Shown here: positions 13,951 through 20,198 of the stretch, in pieces | Layout of the letters: each line of letters begins with the position of its first letter | How positions within the stretch are numbered: position 1 is the stretch's first letter | Virus record (IMG/VR): IMGVR_UViG_3300027861_002235 | Location: 1-35,701 of that record | Direction: 5' to 3' (one strand) | Length of the DNA: 35,701 nt | Source of the DNA: a virus | Made by a program: the position numbers and the translations under genes | The notes under the pieces: model-generated | Databases searched by the model: none | Told to the model about the DNA's origin: nothing | The model's input: only the letters and a program-made list of their open reading frames with translations

Positions 13951-14841
13951 ATGAAGGTATATTTACCTAACTCAAGTAAACAATCATTAGGTGGTGGTTG
14001 GACATTTAGAAGAAATCTAGTTAAAGGCTCTAAAGAATTATTTGAAGTTGTCGATGATTGGAAAGAATGTGACATAGCTTTAATTAGTGGAGTTACGATG
14101 GTTACAAGAGATGAAATGCAAGCAATAAAAGAAGCAGGAAAGAAAATAGTTCTCCGTGTTGATAATATGCCAAAGGATTCAAGAAATAGAGGAACAGCAT
14201 TTAGTAGAATGAAAGACTTTTCCAAGATGGCAGATTATATTATATTTCAAAGTAAATGGGCAATGGATTATGTAGGTTATTGGATAAAGAATACAGTGGA
14301 AGCAGAAGCAATGAATACTATTGGTAAATACTCTATAATCTTTAATGGTGTTGATACTGAATACTTTTACTTTGAAGATAATCCAAGACAAAGACCAGAG
14401 AATTACTTATATGTTCAATACAATAGAGATGAGAACAAAAGACCAACGGAAGCATTTTATAATTTTGCAATGAAATCAAGATTTATAACAAATGCAAAAT
14501 TAAGTATAGTTGGGAATTTTAGTCCTGAAACTATTAATTATAATTTTGATTTCTTTAACAATGAATTAGTTAGTTATCAAGGAGTCTTTAATGATCCAAT
14601 GGAAATGGGAAATGAAATGAGAAGAAATAAGTATTTATTATTTCCAGCATTTGCAGACGCTAGTCCTAATACAGTTGGAGAAGCATTGGCATGTGGAATG
14701 ATTCCAAAAGCTACAAATAAAGTAGGTGGAACAAAAGAGGTGATTCAATATCTTTTATCACATAAACAAAAAACTGGTAGTACATATTCGATACAAAATA
14801 TGGCTTATCAATATAATGAAGTATTTAAAAAATTAATTTAA
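13951..14841 (+). CDS. Glycosyltransferase, GT4-like
   Basis: I start at ATG 13951 (AATATG), not at 13918 inside the previous gene. The 296-residue GT-B protein begins with a glycine-rich donor-side loop (GGGWTFRRN), has IIFNGVDTEYF as the inter-domain segment, and a C-terminal GT4 donor-site motif, FADASPNTVGEALACGM, with the conserved Glu of the E-x7-E region. It should transfer a nucleotide-activated sugar. The acceptor is unknown: phage protein, DNA base or cell glycan. It shares a dense operon with a deacetylase and a SpoVG-like gene. Confidence 0.8.
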   Translation: MKVYLPNSSKQSLGGGWTFRRNLVKGSKELFEVVDDWKECDIALISGVTMVTRDEMQAIKEAGKKIVLRVDNMPKDSRNRGTAFSRMKDFSKMADYIIFQSKWAMDYVGYWIKNTVEAEAMNTIGKYSIIFNGVDTEYFYFEDNPRQRPENYLYVQYNRDENKRPTEAFYNFAMKSRFITNAKLSIVGNFSPETINYNFDFFNNELVSYQGVFNDPMEMGNEMRRNKYLLFPAFADASPNTVGEALACGMIPKATNKVGGTKEVIQYLLSHKQKTGSTYSIQNMAYQYNEVFKKLI

Positions 14842-14846
14842 AAAAT

Positions 14847-15218
14847 ATGGACAACAATATAAAAAAAGAAACAATGGAAAAACTTTTGAGTGATTTATAT
14901 GCTGATTATTTAAAACACAAATCAGTGATTCATTATTTAAAAGTTAAACATTTTGATGAGATCAAGGAAGATCTAGATGAGGTAAGAAAAAATCTAGCAG
15001 ATGTTAGAACAAAAGCAGAAGATGAAAAAATAAGTGAAGAAGAGACTAAGGAATGTGCTATTAAAATTGCTGAACTTGAAGGCAGAATTGATTTATGTGA
15101 ACAAAAAAGAGAAGAGGTTAGATTAGCTGAAGGAAGAATTGAGGAAACTATTAAGCACTACAATTATATAAAAAATCTTCACAGTGAAGGGGTTTATAAT
15201 AATAGTAAATTGGATTAA
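14847..15218 (+). CDS. Coiled-coil protein, 123 aa
   Basis: 123 residues, almost entirely charged helix with heptad-like Leu/Ile positions (DEVRKNLADVRTKAED; IAELEGRIDLCEQK), predicted to form a long coiled coil. It starts 5 bases after the glycosyltransferase with AAATATG. There is no metal or catalytic motif. It could be a scaffold or structural helper. The 130 bases after it contain a palindrome and a promoter-like site. Confidence 0.55.
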   Translation: MDNNIKKETMEKLLSDLYADYLKHKSVIHYLKVKHFDEIKEDLDEVRKNLADVRTKAEDEKISEEETKECAIKIAELEGRIDLCEQKREEVRLAEGRIEETIKHYNYIKNLHSEGVYNNSKLD

Positions 15219-15262
15219 TTTTAAGAAGTTCTTTACAATTAAAATAAATTATTTGTTTTTTC

Positions 15263-15276
15263 CTTTAATATTAAAG
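15263..15276. promoter_or_regulatory. Perfect 14-bp palindrome
   Basis: CTTTAATATTAAAG, flanked by T and A runs (15255-15281), lies 13 bases upstream of a promoter-like site. It could be a dimeric repressor site or a weak bidirectional terminator. Confidence 0.3.
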
Positions 15277-15288
15277 AAAAAATAGGTC

Positions 15289-15317
15289 TTGATTTATTAT
15301 TAAATATAATATATAAT
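15289..15317 (+). promoter_or_regulatory. Sigma70-like promoter of the repeat-protein gene
   Basis: TTGATT (15289-15294), a 17-base spacer, then TATAAT (15312-15317), followed by an AT-only leader to the ATG at 15349. It is the best-spaced promoter seen, but the region is almost pure A/T. Confidence 0.45.
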
Positions 15318-15348
15318 ATATATATAATAAATAATATAAATAAAAACT

Positions 15349-15912
15349 ATGAAAAAAGCATTAACAAGAAATAATAAAGAATTATATTATCTTGATAAAA
15401 AAGGAAAAAAAATAAATGGAGTTCATAAAAATATCACTGGTAATCCTTCCCGTATTTATGGTGATGTTACTAATATCTATGGTGATACTTCCCGTATTCA
15501 TGGTGATATTTCTAATCTTATTGGTAATGTTTTTCATATCTATGGTGATGTTTCTAATATCTATGGTGATGTTTCTAATATTTATGGTGGTGTTTCTGAT
15601 ATATCTGGTGATGTTTCTGATATATCTGGTAATGTTTCTAATATCTCTGGTGATGTTTCTAATATCTCTAGTAATGTTTCTGATATATCTGGTAATGTTT
15701 CTAATATATCTGGTGATATTACTGGTATCTCTGGTGATGTTTCTAATATTTATGGTGGTGTTATTAATATTTATGGAGGTGTTTCTAATATCTCTGGTGA
15801 TGTTTCAGGTGTCTCTGGTGGTGTTTCTAATATATCTGGTGATTTAGATGAATGTGAGATAACACAAGAGGATAGAAAAAATGGCATTGATATAAATACT
15901 TTAATTAACTAA
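15349..15912 (+). CDS. Heptapeptide-repeat (beta-solenoid-like) protein
   Basis: 187 residues. A basic, Tyr-containing N-cap (residues 1-29) is followed by about 20 tandem heptads of the form [YS]G[DGN]V[ST][ND]I (residues 30-169), for example YGDVSNI and SGNVSNI. The C-cap is DECEITQEDRKNGIDINTLI. The regular Gly at position 2 and Ile/Val at positions 4 and 7 fit a narrow beta-solenoid. Similar G-D-V-S repeat proteins with this type of C-cap occur in phage and bacterial genomes with no assigned role. DNA mimicry or a structural rod are possible, not shown. The gene has its own candidate promoter. Confidence 0.7.
   Translation: MKKALTRNNKELYYLDKKGKKINGVHKNITGNPSRIYGDVTNIYGDTSRIHGDISNLIGNVFHIYGDVSNIYGDVSNIYGGVSDISGDVSDISGNVSNISGDVSNISSNVSDISGNVSNISGDITGISGDVSNIYGGVINIYGGVSNISGDVSGVSGGVSNISGDLDECEITQEDRKNGIDINTLIN
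15436..15855 (+). repeat. About 20 degenerate 21-bp tandem units within the solenoid gene
   Basis: Units resemble tctggtgatgtttctaatat. Each codes for one heptad, and they vary mainly at codons 1 and 3. The array is a candidate for unit gain and loss by slippage. It is coding and lacks unique spacers, so it is not CRISPR. Confidence 0.8.
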
Positions 15913-15923
15913 TATAAATAACA

Positions 15924-16346
15924 ATGTTAGAAAAAATGTATGAAGAGTTTACTGCTAATATCTTACCAAAAATAGCAGAAGGGTTAGTAATCACAAAGGA
16001 TTATTTCTTGGAATTTTTTAGTAGGTATATCAAATACTTATTGATTATTGATTCAATTTATTTATTAGTTAATATTATAGTATTTATAACATGTCTGATT
16101 ATCTTTGTGAAAACCACAAAATGGTGTAATAACTTTAATGAAGATGAAGAAGGGGAGACTTTTGATAGGTCAGGAAGTAGGATATTGATATTTATACTAG
16201 GTGCATTAATCACTCCAGGATTTATACTTTTTTCTTTTATTGCTATTCTTGTTTATAGCGAAAAAGTAGTAAAGGATATATATATTCCAGAAATTAGAAT
16301 ATATGAAGAATATCAAGACATGAAGATTGTTAATAATAATAAATAA
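15924..16346 (+). CDS. Membrane protein, 140 aa
   Basis: 140 residues with two or three hydrophobic segments: residues ~38-62 (YLLIIDSIYLLVNIIVFITC and following) and ~90-112 (RILIFILGALITPGFILFSF and following). An acidic loop lies between them (NFNEDEEGETFDRSG) and a charged tail follows. It may alter the host envelope or act in lysis or exclusion; no family is recognised. It sits between the solenoid protein and a duplicated-domain protein. Confidence 0.6.
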   Translation: MLEKMYEEFTANILPKIAEGLVITKDYFLEFFSRYIKYLLIIDSIYLLVNIIVFITCLIIFVKTTKWCNNFNEDEEGETFDRSGSRILIFILGALITPGFILFSFIAILVYSEKVVKDIYIPEIRIYEEYQDMKIVNNNK

Positions 16347-16350
16347 TAAT

Positions 16351-16899
16351 ATGGACTTCAATAATATTGATAAGGAAAAATTCAAAGAAGGAGTAATTGA
16401 ACTAGCAAAAAGAGTTAAAAGCGAAGCTATTAAAGTGGATAAGCCAATGACTGAACTACAATTCGAAAATCTTAAAGTTGGAGATAAATTTAAATTCTTA
16501 GAATCTCGTATAGCATATACTCCTTTTGGAAAAGGATTTATAGCTACAATAACAAGTGTATCAACTGAAAAAGAAGGTTATTGTGACGTTACATTTGAAG
16601 ATAATTGTACTATATGGCACGTAACTAAAAGAAATCATGATAAGTTAAGTTTAGTGGAAAAGAAAATAGAAAAGAAACCAATGACTAAATTACAATTCAA
16701 TAATATTAAAGTTGGAGATAAAGTTGAATTCCTAGTAGATAGGGTATCAAGTACTCCTTATAAAAAGGGATTTGTAGCTACAGTAAAGTCTAGAGTAGTA
16801 AATGGTGAGTGTCTTTATATCGAATTCCATGAAGATGGTCATACCTGGAACTTAATTACAGATCATTGCAATTTATTAAGTTTAGTAGAAAAAAACTAG
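16351..16899 (+). CDS. Duplicated-domain protein with the shared N-terminal helix, 182 aa
   Basis: I start at ATG 16351 (AATATG), not at TTG 16327. Residues 10-24 form a helix, KFKEGVIELAKRVKS, parallel to those at 10474 and 17149. Two tandem repeats follow, residues 31-104 and 109-181. Each has KPMT-LQF-N-KVGDK near its start, a TP-GKGF-AT core and an L-SLVEK end. The VGDK and GKGF turns suggest a small beta-barrel (SH3- or KOW-like), which is inference. The stop codon lies inside tRNA-Asn. Confidence 0.6.
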   Translation: MDFNNIDKEKFKEGVIELAKRVKSEAIKVDKPMTELQFENLKVGDKFKFLESRIAYTPFGKGFIATITSVSTEKEGYCDVTFEDNCTIWHVTKRNHDKLSLVEKKIEKKPMTKLQFNNIKVGDKVEFLVDRVSSTPYKKGFVATVKSRVVNGECLYIEFHEDGHTWNLITDHCNLLSLVEKN

Positions 16900-16967
16900 A
16901 GTAGCATAATTGGTAATGCACCACCCTGTTAAGGTGAACAATATAGGTTCGAGTCCTATCTTTAGTG
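16895..16967 (+). tRNA. tRNA-Asn (GTT)
   Basis: 73 bases. Acceptor stem ACTAGAG/CTTTAGT, D-arm GCAT/ATGC, anticodon loop CTGTTAA (GTT), T-arm ATAGG-TTCGAGT-CCTAT, discriminator G. One C-A mismatch closes the anticodon stem. The first 5 bases overlap the end of the preceding CDS. G34 of this tRNA is a normal queuosine position. Confidence 0.9.
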
Positions 16968-16988
16968 CTTATAATTTATAATAAAGAT

Positions 16989-17156
16989 ATGGGAGATATA
17001 TCAAATATGATGATGACTGGGGTTATGTGTGCAATGTGTGGTGAGTTTTTAGATTGCGAGCAATGTGCAGATATGGAAATACCTATGTATTGCTGTAATT
17101 TATGTGCAGAAAAGGCAGGAACTAATAAAGATCAAGTTTGTAATCATTATGAATAA
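16989..17156 (+). CDS. Small zinc-finger protein, 55 aa
   Basis: I start at ATG 16989 (GATATG). The 55-residue product has CAMCGEFLDCEQC, then IPMYCCNLCAEKAG. This is the small phage zinc-finger layout in which a CxxCG knuckle is paired with a PxYCxxxCA knuckle, so one or two zinc ions are likely. It lies 21 bases after tRNA-Asn and overlaps the next gene by 8 bases. A nucleic-acid or protein adaptor role is inferred. Confidence 0.65.
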   Translation: MGDISNMMMTGVMCAMCGEFLDCEQCADMEIPMYCCNLCAEKAGTNKDQVCNHYE

Positions 17157-17760
17157 AGAAATACAGAAACAATTGAAAAAAGGGATTGAAAAAATAGTAA
17201 AAGATGTGAATAAGATAAAGATTAAACCTGAGCCATCATTTCCTTTTTATCCATTCAATGAGGAGACAGTGAGAGCTAGGAATACAACAAAGAGAGTAGT
17301 AAAGGATAATAAGGCATTGGTTCAATATCCTAATCGTTGCGCTCGTGGTACTAGCACTCTTACTTATTATGCTGCTGGTAGCATTGTAACTAAAAAAACG
17401 TATTATTATTGTGGATATGTAGCTATTCCTAATGAAAAATTGCCAATAGAGTGGAAAAATGAAGACTTGTACGCAGATGATCTTCATAGATTAAATATTT
17501 ATGGTGGTTTAAATTATTGTGATTACCAAGAAGAATACACAGTATTTGGATTTGATTGTAATCATTACGGAGATGATGAACGTAAAGAATTACAAGATGA
17601 AAAATTTGTATTTAGATTAGTAGACCAAATGGAATATTGTATATTAGAATATGCGAAACAATATGACAAATGGAAGAAATCTTATAATCTCGGAAGATTA
17701 ATAATTATAAAATCAATAAATTCACATAGCACGAGTAAATTCCATGACAAATCATTTTAA
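17149..17760 (+). CDS. Conserved phage protein of unknown function, 203 aa
   Basis: I start at ATG 17149; the longer upstream frame runs inside the zinc-finger gene. Residues 3-23 form a basic helix (KEIQKQLKKGIEKIVKDVNK) similar to those at 10474 and 16351. The core contains CGYVAIPNEKLP, NIYGGLNYCD and VFGFDCNHYGDDE, a pattern I recall from uncharacterised phage proteins (GYVAxP, HGGLTY, GFDCxHxGD). The conserved Cys, His and Asp residues could bind metal. No function is established. Confidence 0.6.
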   Translation: MNKEIQKQLKKGIEKIVKDVNKIKIKPEPSFPFYPFNEETVRARNTTKRVVKDNKALVQYPNRCARGTSTLTYYAAGSIVTKKTYYYCGYVAIPNEKLPIEWKNEDLYADDLHRLNIYGGLNYCDYQEEYTVFGFDCNHYGDDERKELQDEKFVFRLVDQMEYCILEYAKQYDKWKKSYNLGRLIIIKSINSHSTSKFHDKSF

Positions 17761-17764
17761 AAAT

Positions 17765-18013
17765 ATGAAAAAAGACGAAGCAACAGAAAATAAAATAAAA
17801 GAAGCATACTTTAATTTATTCTTAGAAGCAATTAAAGAGTGTTTTAAACCTTTTACTTATAGAGAATATATAAGTGAAGAAAGAATGATAACGATAAAGA
17901 GAAGAAGGATGGATTTTGCAAATGGAGATGGCGTGAAGTTGTGGTGTGATGCTTCAGATAATTTTGAATATAATAAGTTAAAAAATTTAATTCATAAACA
18001 TAATAAAATATAA
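17765..18013 (+). CDS. Unknown basic 82-aa protein
   Basis: I start at ATG 17765 (AAATATG), 4 bases after the previous stop, not at 17744. The 82-residue helical, charged product has an aromatic middle (FLEAIKECFKPFTYREY) and a C-terminal DGVKLWCDASDN segment. No family or motif recognised; it is part of a run of closely spaced small genes. Confidence 0.5.
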   Translation: MKKDEATENKIKEAYFNLFLEAIKECFKPFTYREYISEERMITIKRRRMDFANGDGVKLWCDASDNFEYNKLKNLIHKHNKI

Positions 18014-18014
18014 T

Positions 18015-18224
18015 ATGAAAGATAAAACAACATCAGCATTATTAGCTTTTATCCTAGGAGGCTTTGGAGTGCATAAATTTTATCTAGGAAAAACAGGAAT
18101 GGGATTACTGTATTTAGTATTTTCATTAACATATATCCCTGCCATAGTGGCTTTCATTGAATCATTGGTATTATTCTCAATGACTGAAAAGGATTTTAAT
18201 AAGAAATATAATAGTAAAAAATAA
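18015..18224 (+). CDS. TM2-domain membrane protein
   Basis: 69 residues matching the TM2 domain: KTTSALLAFILGGFGVHKFY, then LGKTGMGLLYLVFS and a second membrane helix ending IESLVLF, with a short charged tail. The GGFGxHxFYLG motif between and around the two helices is the family hallmark. TM2 proteins occur widely in bacteria and some phages. Their role is unclear. It starts 1 base after the previous stop. Confidence 0.85.
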   Translation: MKDKTTSALLAFILGGFGVHKFYLGKTGMGLLYLVFSLTYIPAIVAFIESLVLFSMTEKDFNKKYNSKK

Positions 18225-18228
18225 ATAT

Positions 18229-18816
18229 ATGGCTTCATTAAGTCGTGAACAACTTGAAAAATGGTTAAGAACTGTTGATGTGAAAGTTGATAATGTTTTA
18301 GATATTGGCGGAAGTCAAAATCCAATCAATAAAAGAGTTAAAAGTTGGGAAGTAAAAGAATCTCTAATATTAGATTTACCAGAACCACATGAAGGATCAC
18401 CTAAACCAGATATTGAATGTGATCTAAATAAATTGGATGAATGTACTCCAGAATATAAATATCCAGAAGGTTTAAGAGATTGGGCTGATATATCTTTTTG
18501 TATAGAGGTCAGTGAATATTGGTATAATCCATTACAGGCATTAAAAAATATAAATTATTTTATGAAGTCTGGGGGAGTTTTATATATTAGCTTTCATTTT
18601 ATATATCCAGTACATAATCCAAAAGGATTAGACTACCTAAGATATACACCTAATGGAGCTGAAAAGATATTAGAAGAAGCAGGATTCAAAGTAGAAGAAA
18701 TCATAAACAGAGAAGGAGATGGATTTGGTGTGATATATGATATGAATAGAATGAGAGGGCGTAAAGATTATAATCAAAGGATACAAGGCTCATTAATCAA
18801 AGCAATCAAAAAATAA
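18229..18816 (+). CDS. SAM-dependent methyltransferase-like protein, 195 aa
   Basis: The protein has VDNVLDIGGSQNP as motif I (SAM loop). Acidic strand ends follow (LILDLPEPHE; DIECDLNKLDE), then CIEVSEYWYNPLQALKNINY and the SGGVLYISFHF strand, as in class I methyltransferases of the Methyltransf_11 type. The substrate is unknown. It lies in the sugar-modification cluster, so methylation of a sugar or glycan is plausible. Right after its stop comes the SD-bearing cassette. Confidence 0.7.
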   Translation: MASLSREQLEKWLRTVDVKVDNVLDIGGSQNPINKRVKSWEVKESLILDLPEPHEGSPKPDIECDLNKLDECTPEYKYPEGLRDWADISFCIEVSEYWYNPLQALKNINYFMKSGGVLYISFHFIYPVHNPKGLDYLRYTPNGAEKILEEAGFKVEEIINREGDGFGVIYDMNRMRGRKDYNQRIQGSLIKAIKK

Positions 18817-18821
18817 GGAGG
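18815..18821 (+). promoter_or_regulatory. Strong Shine-Dalgarno site before a TTG start
   Basis: AAGGAGG, 7 bases before TTG at 18829. Nearly all other genes in the window lack such a site, and it justifies the TTG start. Confidence 0.75.
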
Positions 18822-18828
18822 GAAAAAA

Positions 18829-19002
18829 TTGGCAGAGATAGAATTGGTTTGTCCAAAATGTTCAAGTGATGATATTGCATCCGTTAAAAGAGATAATGGT
18901 TCTGGGATGATAACTAGTATCATTGCATTTTGTAAGAAGTGTGGACATTGTTTTAGTAAACCATGTTATTATAAAAAGGAGGATAGTAATGAAGAAAAGT
19001 AA
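18829..19002 (+). CDS. Zinc-ribbon protein with TTG start, 57 aa
   Basis: The TTG start is supported by the AAGGAGG site 7 bases upstream. The 57-residue product begins MAEIELVCPKCSSDD and has FCKKCGHCFSKPC later: two CxxC knuckles 26 residues apart, i.e. a zinc ribbon. It overlaps the next gene by 14 bases. SD-driven initiation and a TTG start set it apart from its neighbours and suggest that the pair came from an SD-using phage or host such as a Firmicute. The function is unknown. Confidence 0.7.
   Translation: MAEIELVCPKCSSDDIASVKRDNGSGMITSIIAFCKKCGHCFSKPCYYKKEDSNEEK
18976..18983 (+). promoter_or_regulatory. Shine-Dalgarno site
   Basis: AAGGAGGA, about 5-6 bases before ATG 18989. It decides the start of the second SD-type gene against the in-frame ATG at 18923. 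Confidence 0.7.
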
Positions 19003-19198
19003 AACAATATTGATATTGGATGAAGGTGATTTTAAGGTTCTTCTTTCTGGGTTACGAAAATCATTAACTGGCATAACAATAGAGTATGCGGCTAGATTTG
19101 AAACCGAAGAAGAGTTGATTGCAGTTAGTAGAGTTAAAAAAGTTTTAATCAACATGAAGAGGATTAAGGCTGACAAAAAGGAAAAAGTAAAAAAGTAA
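18989..19198 (+). CDS. Unknown 69-aa charged protein (SD-type cassette)
   Basis: ATG 18989 follows a strong SD. The 69-residue product has a strand-like start (KTILILDEGDFKVLLSGL), a Thr/Ile core (SLTGITIEYAARFETEEE) and a basic C-terminal helix (INMKRIKADKKEKVKK). It overlaps the zinc-ribbon gene by 14 bases and is followed by a hairpin terminator. It is probably a helical DNA- or protein-binding protein. No family is recognised. Confidence 0.65.
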   Translation: MKKSKTILILDEGDFKVLLSGLRKSLTGITIEYAARFETEEELIAVSRVKKVLINMKRIKADKKEKVKK

Positions 19199-19210
19199 GA
19201 AAGAAAAAGA

Positions 19211-19243
19211 TTGACAGGGGAGGAATAAATTCTCCCTTGTCAA
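19211..19243. terminator. 12-bp hairpin terminator
   Basis: TTGACAGGGGAG pairs with CTCCCTTGTCAA (one G-U pair) around a 9-base loop. It is followed by an A/T-rich tail without a clean T run. It closes the SD-type cassette and lies 16 bases before tRNA-His. Confidence 0.6.
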
Positions 19244-19259
19244 AATTATTTATTGCGAT

Positions 19260-19330
19260 GTGGTTATAGTTCAATGGTAGAGCATCGGCTTGTGGTGCCG
19301 ACAATTGGAGTCCAAATCTCCATAGCCACC
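19260..19330 (+). tRNA. tRNA-His (GTG)
   Basis: 71 bases. Acceptor stem GTGGTTA/TAGCCAC, D-arm GTTC/GAGC, anticodon arm TCGGC-TTGTGGT-GCCGA (GTG), T-arm TGGAG/CTCCA with loop TCCAAAT. C73 is present, but the base at -1 is T rather than the usual encoded G, and the T-loop has C where T55 is expected. CCA is not encoded. G34 is a queuosine site. Confidence 0.88.
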
Positions 19331-19357
19331 CCCTAGTAAATAATTGAATATTGATTA

Positions 19358-19453
19358 CTGGCGAATGTGGGTTTCACGTAGGGAGTCTAGTAAGTGTAAT
19401 ATTTATACTGAGGGATTCACCTTTATAGTATACGGAAAATCACCTCTCGCCAG
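19358..19453 (+). ncRNA. Structured RNA candidate A downstream of tRNA-His
   Basis: CTGGCGA (19358-19364) pairs with TCGCCAG (19447-19453). Inside are AGTGTAA-TAT-TTATACT and a GAGG/GATT-AATC/CCTC stem. No ORF lies here; tRNA-His to 19763 is a 430-base gene-free stretch. It could be an untranslated phage RNA or a processing structure. It matches no class I know. Confidence 0.4.
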
Positions 19454-19475
19454 CAATTAGTATTTAATTCTTTAT

Positions 19476-19575
19476 AAAAAGTTGGGTATTAATTATTCAA
19501 TAAAGTAGAATCATGGGGACGATATTCTACCATTCGGGATAGTTAGTGGGGTATTTATTTACTCCCTAGCTTTTT
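19476..19575 (+). ncRNA. Structured RNA candidate B
   Basis: AAAAAGTTGGG (19476-19486) pairs with CCCTAGCTTTTT (19564-19575, one bulge). It encloses the 7-bp hairpin GTAGAAT/ATTCTAC (19505-19511 with 19524-19530). It ends in T5 followed by ACAAAG. It directly follows candidate A in the same gene-free region. Confidence 0.4.
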
Positions 19576-19656
19576 ACAAAGAATTTATGTTTGATAAACT
19601 TGGAATATGTTGTAAATTGGTATTTTTCCAATTTTTTATACTGAATTTATTAATAT

Positions 19657-19685
19657 TAGTGATAGATAATAAGAATTTATCACTA
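19657..19685. promoter_or_regulatory. 8-bp inverted repeat upstream of the gene at 19763
   Basis: TAGTGATA (19657-19664) and TATCACTA (19678-19685), separated by 13 A/T-rich bases. It could be an operator or a weak hairpin. Nothing else is seen between 19576 and 19762. Confidence 0.3.
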
Positions 19686-19762
19686 TCATTATTAATAATG
19701 TATCAATTTATATTATTGTGTTACCTACGTTATAAATATAATAAATATGTTAAAGATTAATT

Positions 19763-20017
19763 ATGTATGCAGGAATATCTTTTACAAAAAAAGAAAGAGA
19801 CTATATCAATAAATTGTGGACTGGAAGTGGTTTTACTTCTTCTAGTACTACCGACACTAAAGGAGAATCCCATTGGGTTAGCATTACTGTTAATGGCGAT
19901 ATTTATTGTAATAATCCATATCCTGAAAAAGAGGAAGAGAAAAAAGAAAAAGTGCAATTGCGGTTGCCAGGAAATTACAGATTACGAGACTTTAATGAGA
20001 AAATAAAAAAAATATAA
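19763..20017 (+). CDS. Unknown 84-aa protein
   Basis: 84 residues. A folded-looking N-terminal part (MYAGISFTKKERDYINKLW; HWVSITVNGDIYCNNPYP) is followed by a Lys/Glu tail and a basic end (QLRLPGNYRLRDFNEKIKK). It is the first gene after the RNA-rich gap. The ATG at 19763 is the first in frame; an overlapping ORF from 19767 is a shadow. No family recognised. Confidence 0.5.
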   Translation: MYAGISFTKKERDYINKLWTGSGFTSSSTTDTKGESHWVSITVNGDIYCNNPYPEKEEEKKEKVQLRLPGNYRLRDFNEKIKKI

Positions 20018-20018
20018 T

Positions 20019-20198
20019 ATGCAATCTTTCATACTGTTTTCAGTAATTTTTTGGACTATAATATTAATACTTATTAAATGTAGGTATGTTCTTGGCGGAA
20101 AGACAATTTTAAAACCAAAAGCAATAATATTTATAACAATGTTCTTTGTGATTGCTGTTTATATAGGTCTATACATAAGTACTAAAAAATATGAATAA
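20019..20198 (+). CDS. Two-span membrane protein, 59 aa
   Basis: ATG 20019 (AATATG) lies 1 base after the previous stop. The 59 residues contain two hydrophobic helices (FILFSVIFWTIILILI; AIIFITMFFVIAVYIGLYI) joined by a basic loop (KCRYVLGGKTILKPK). It overlaps the next gene by 8 bases. It is a small integral membrane protein of unknown role. Confidence 0.6.
   Translation: MQSFILFSVIFWTIILILIKCRYVLGGKTILKPKAIIFITMFFVIAVYIGLYISTKKYE

Noticed and set aside
15416-15847. 143-aa hydrophobic repeat ORF within the solenoid gene
   Set aside because: It is the shifted frame of the 21-bp tandem repeat; the main frame has proper caps, a start and a known-type repeat.
15436-15855. CRISPR-like array
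   Set aside because: Units of 21 bp are contiguous, coding and degenerate, with no unique spacers and no cas genes.
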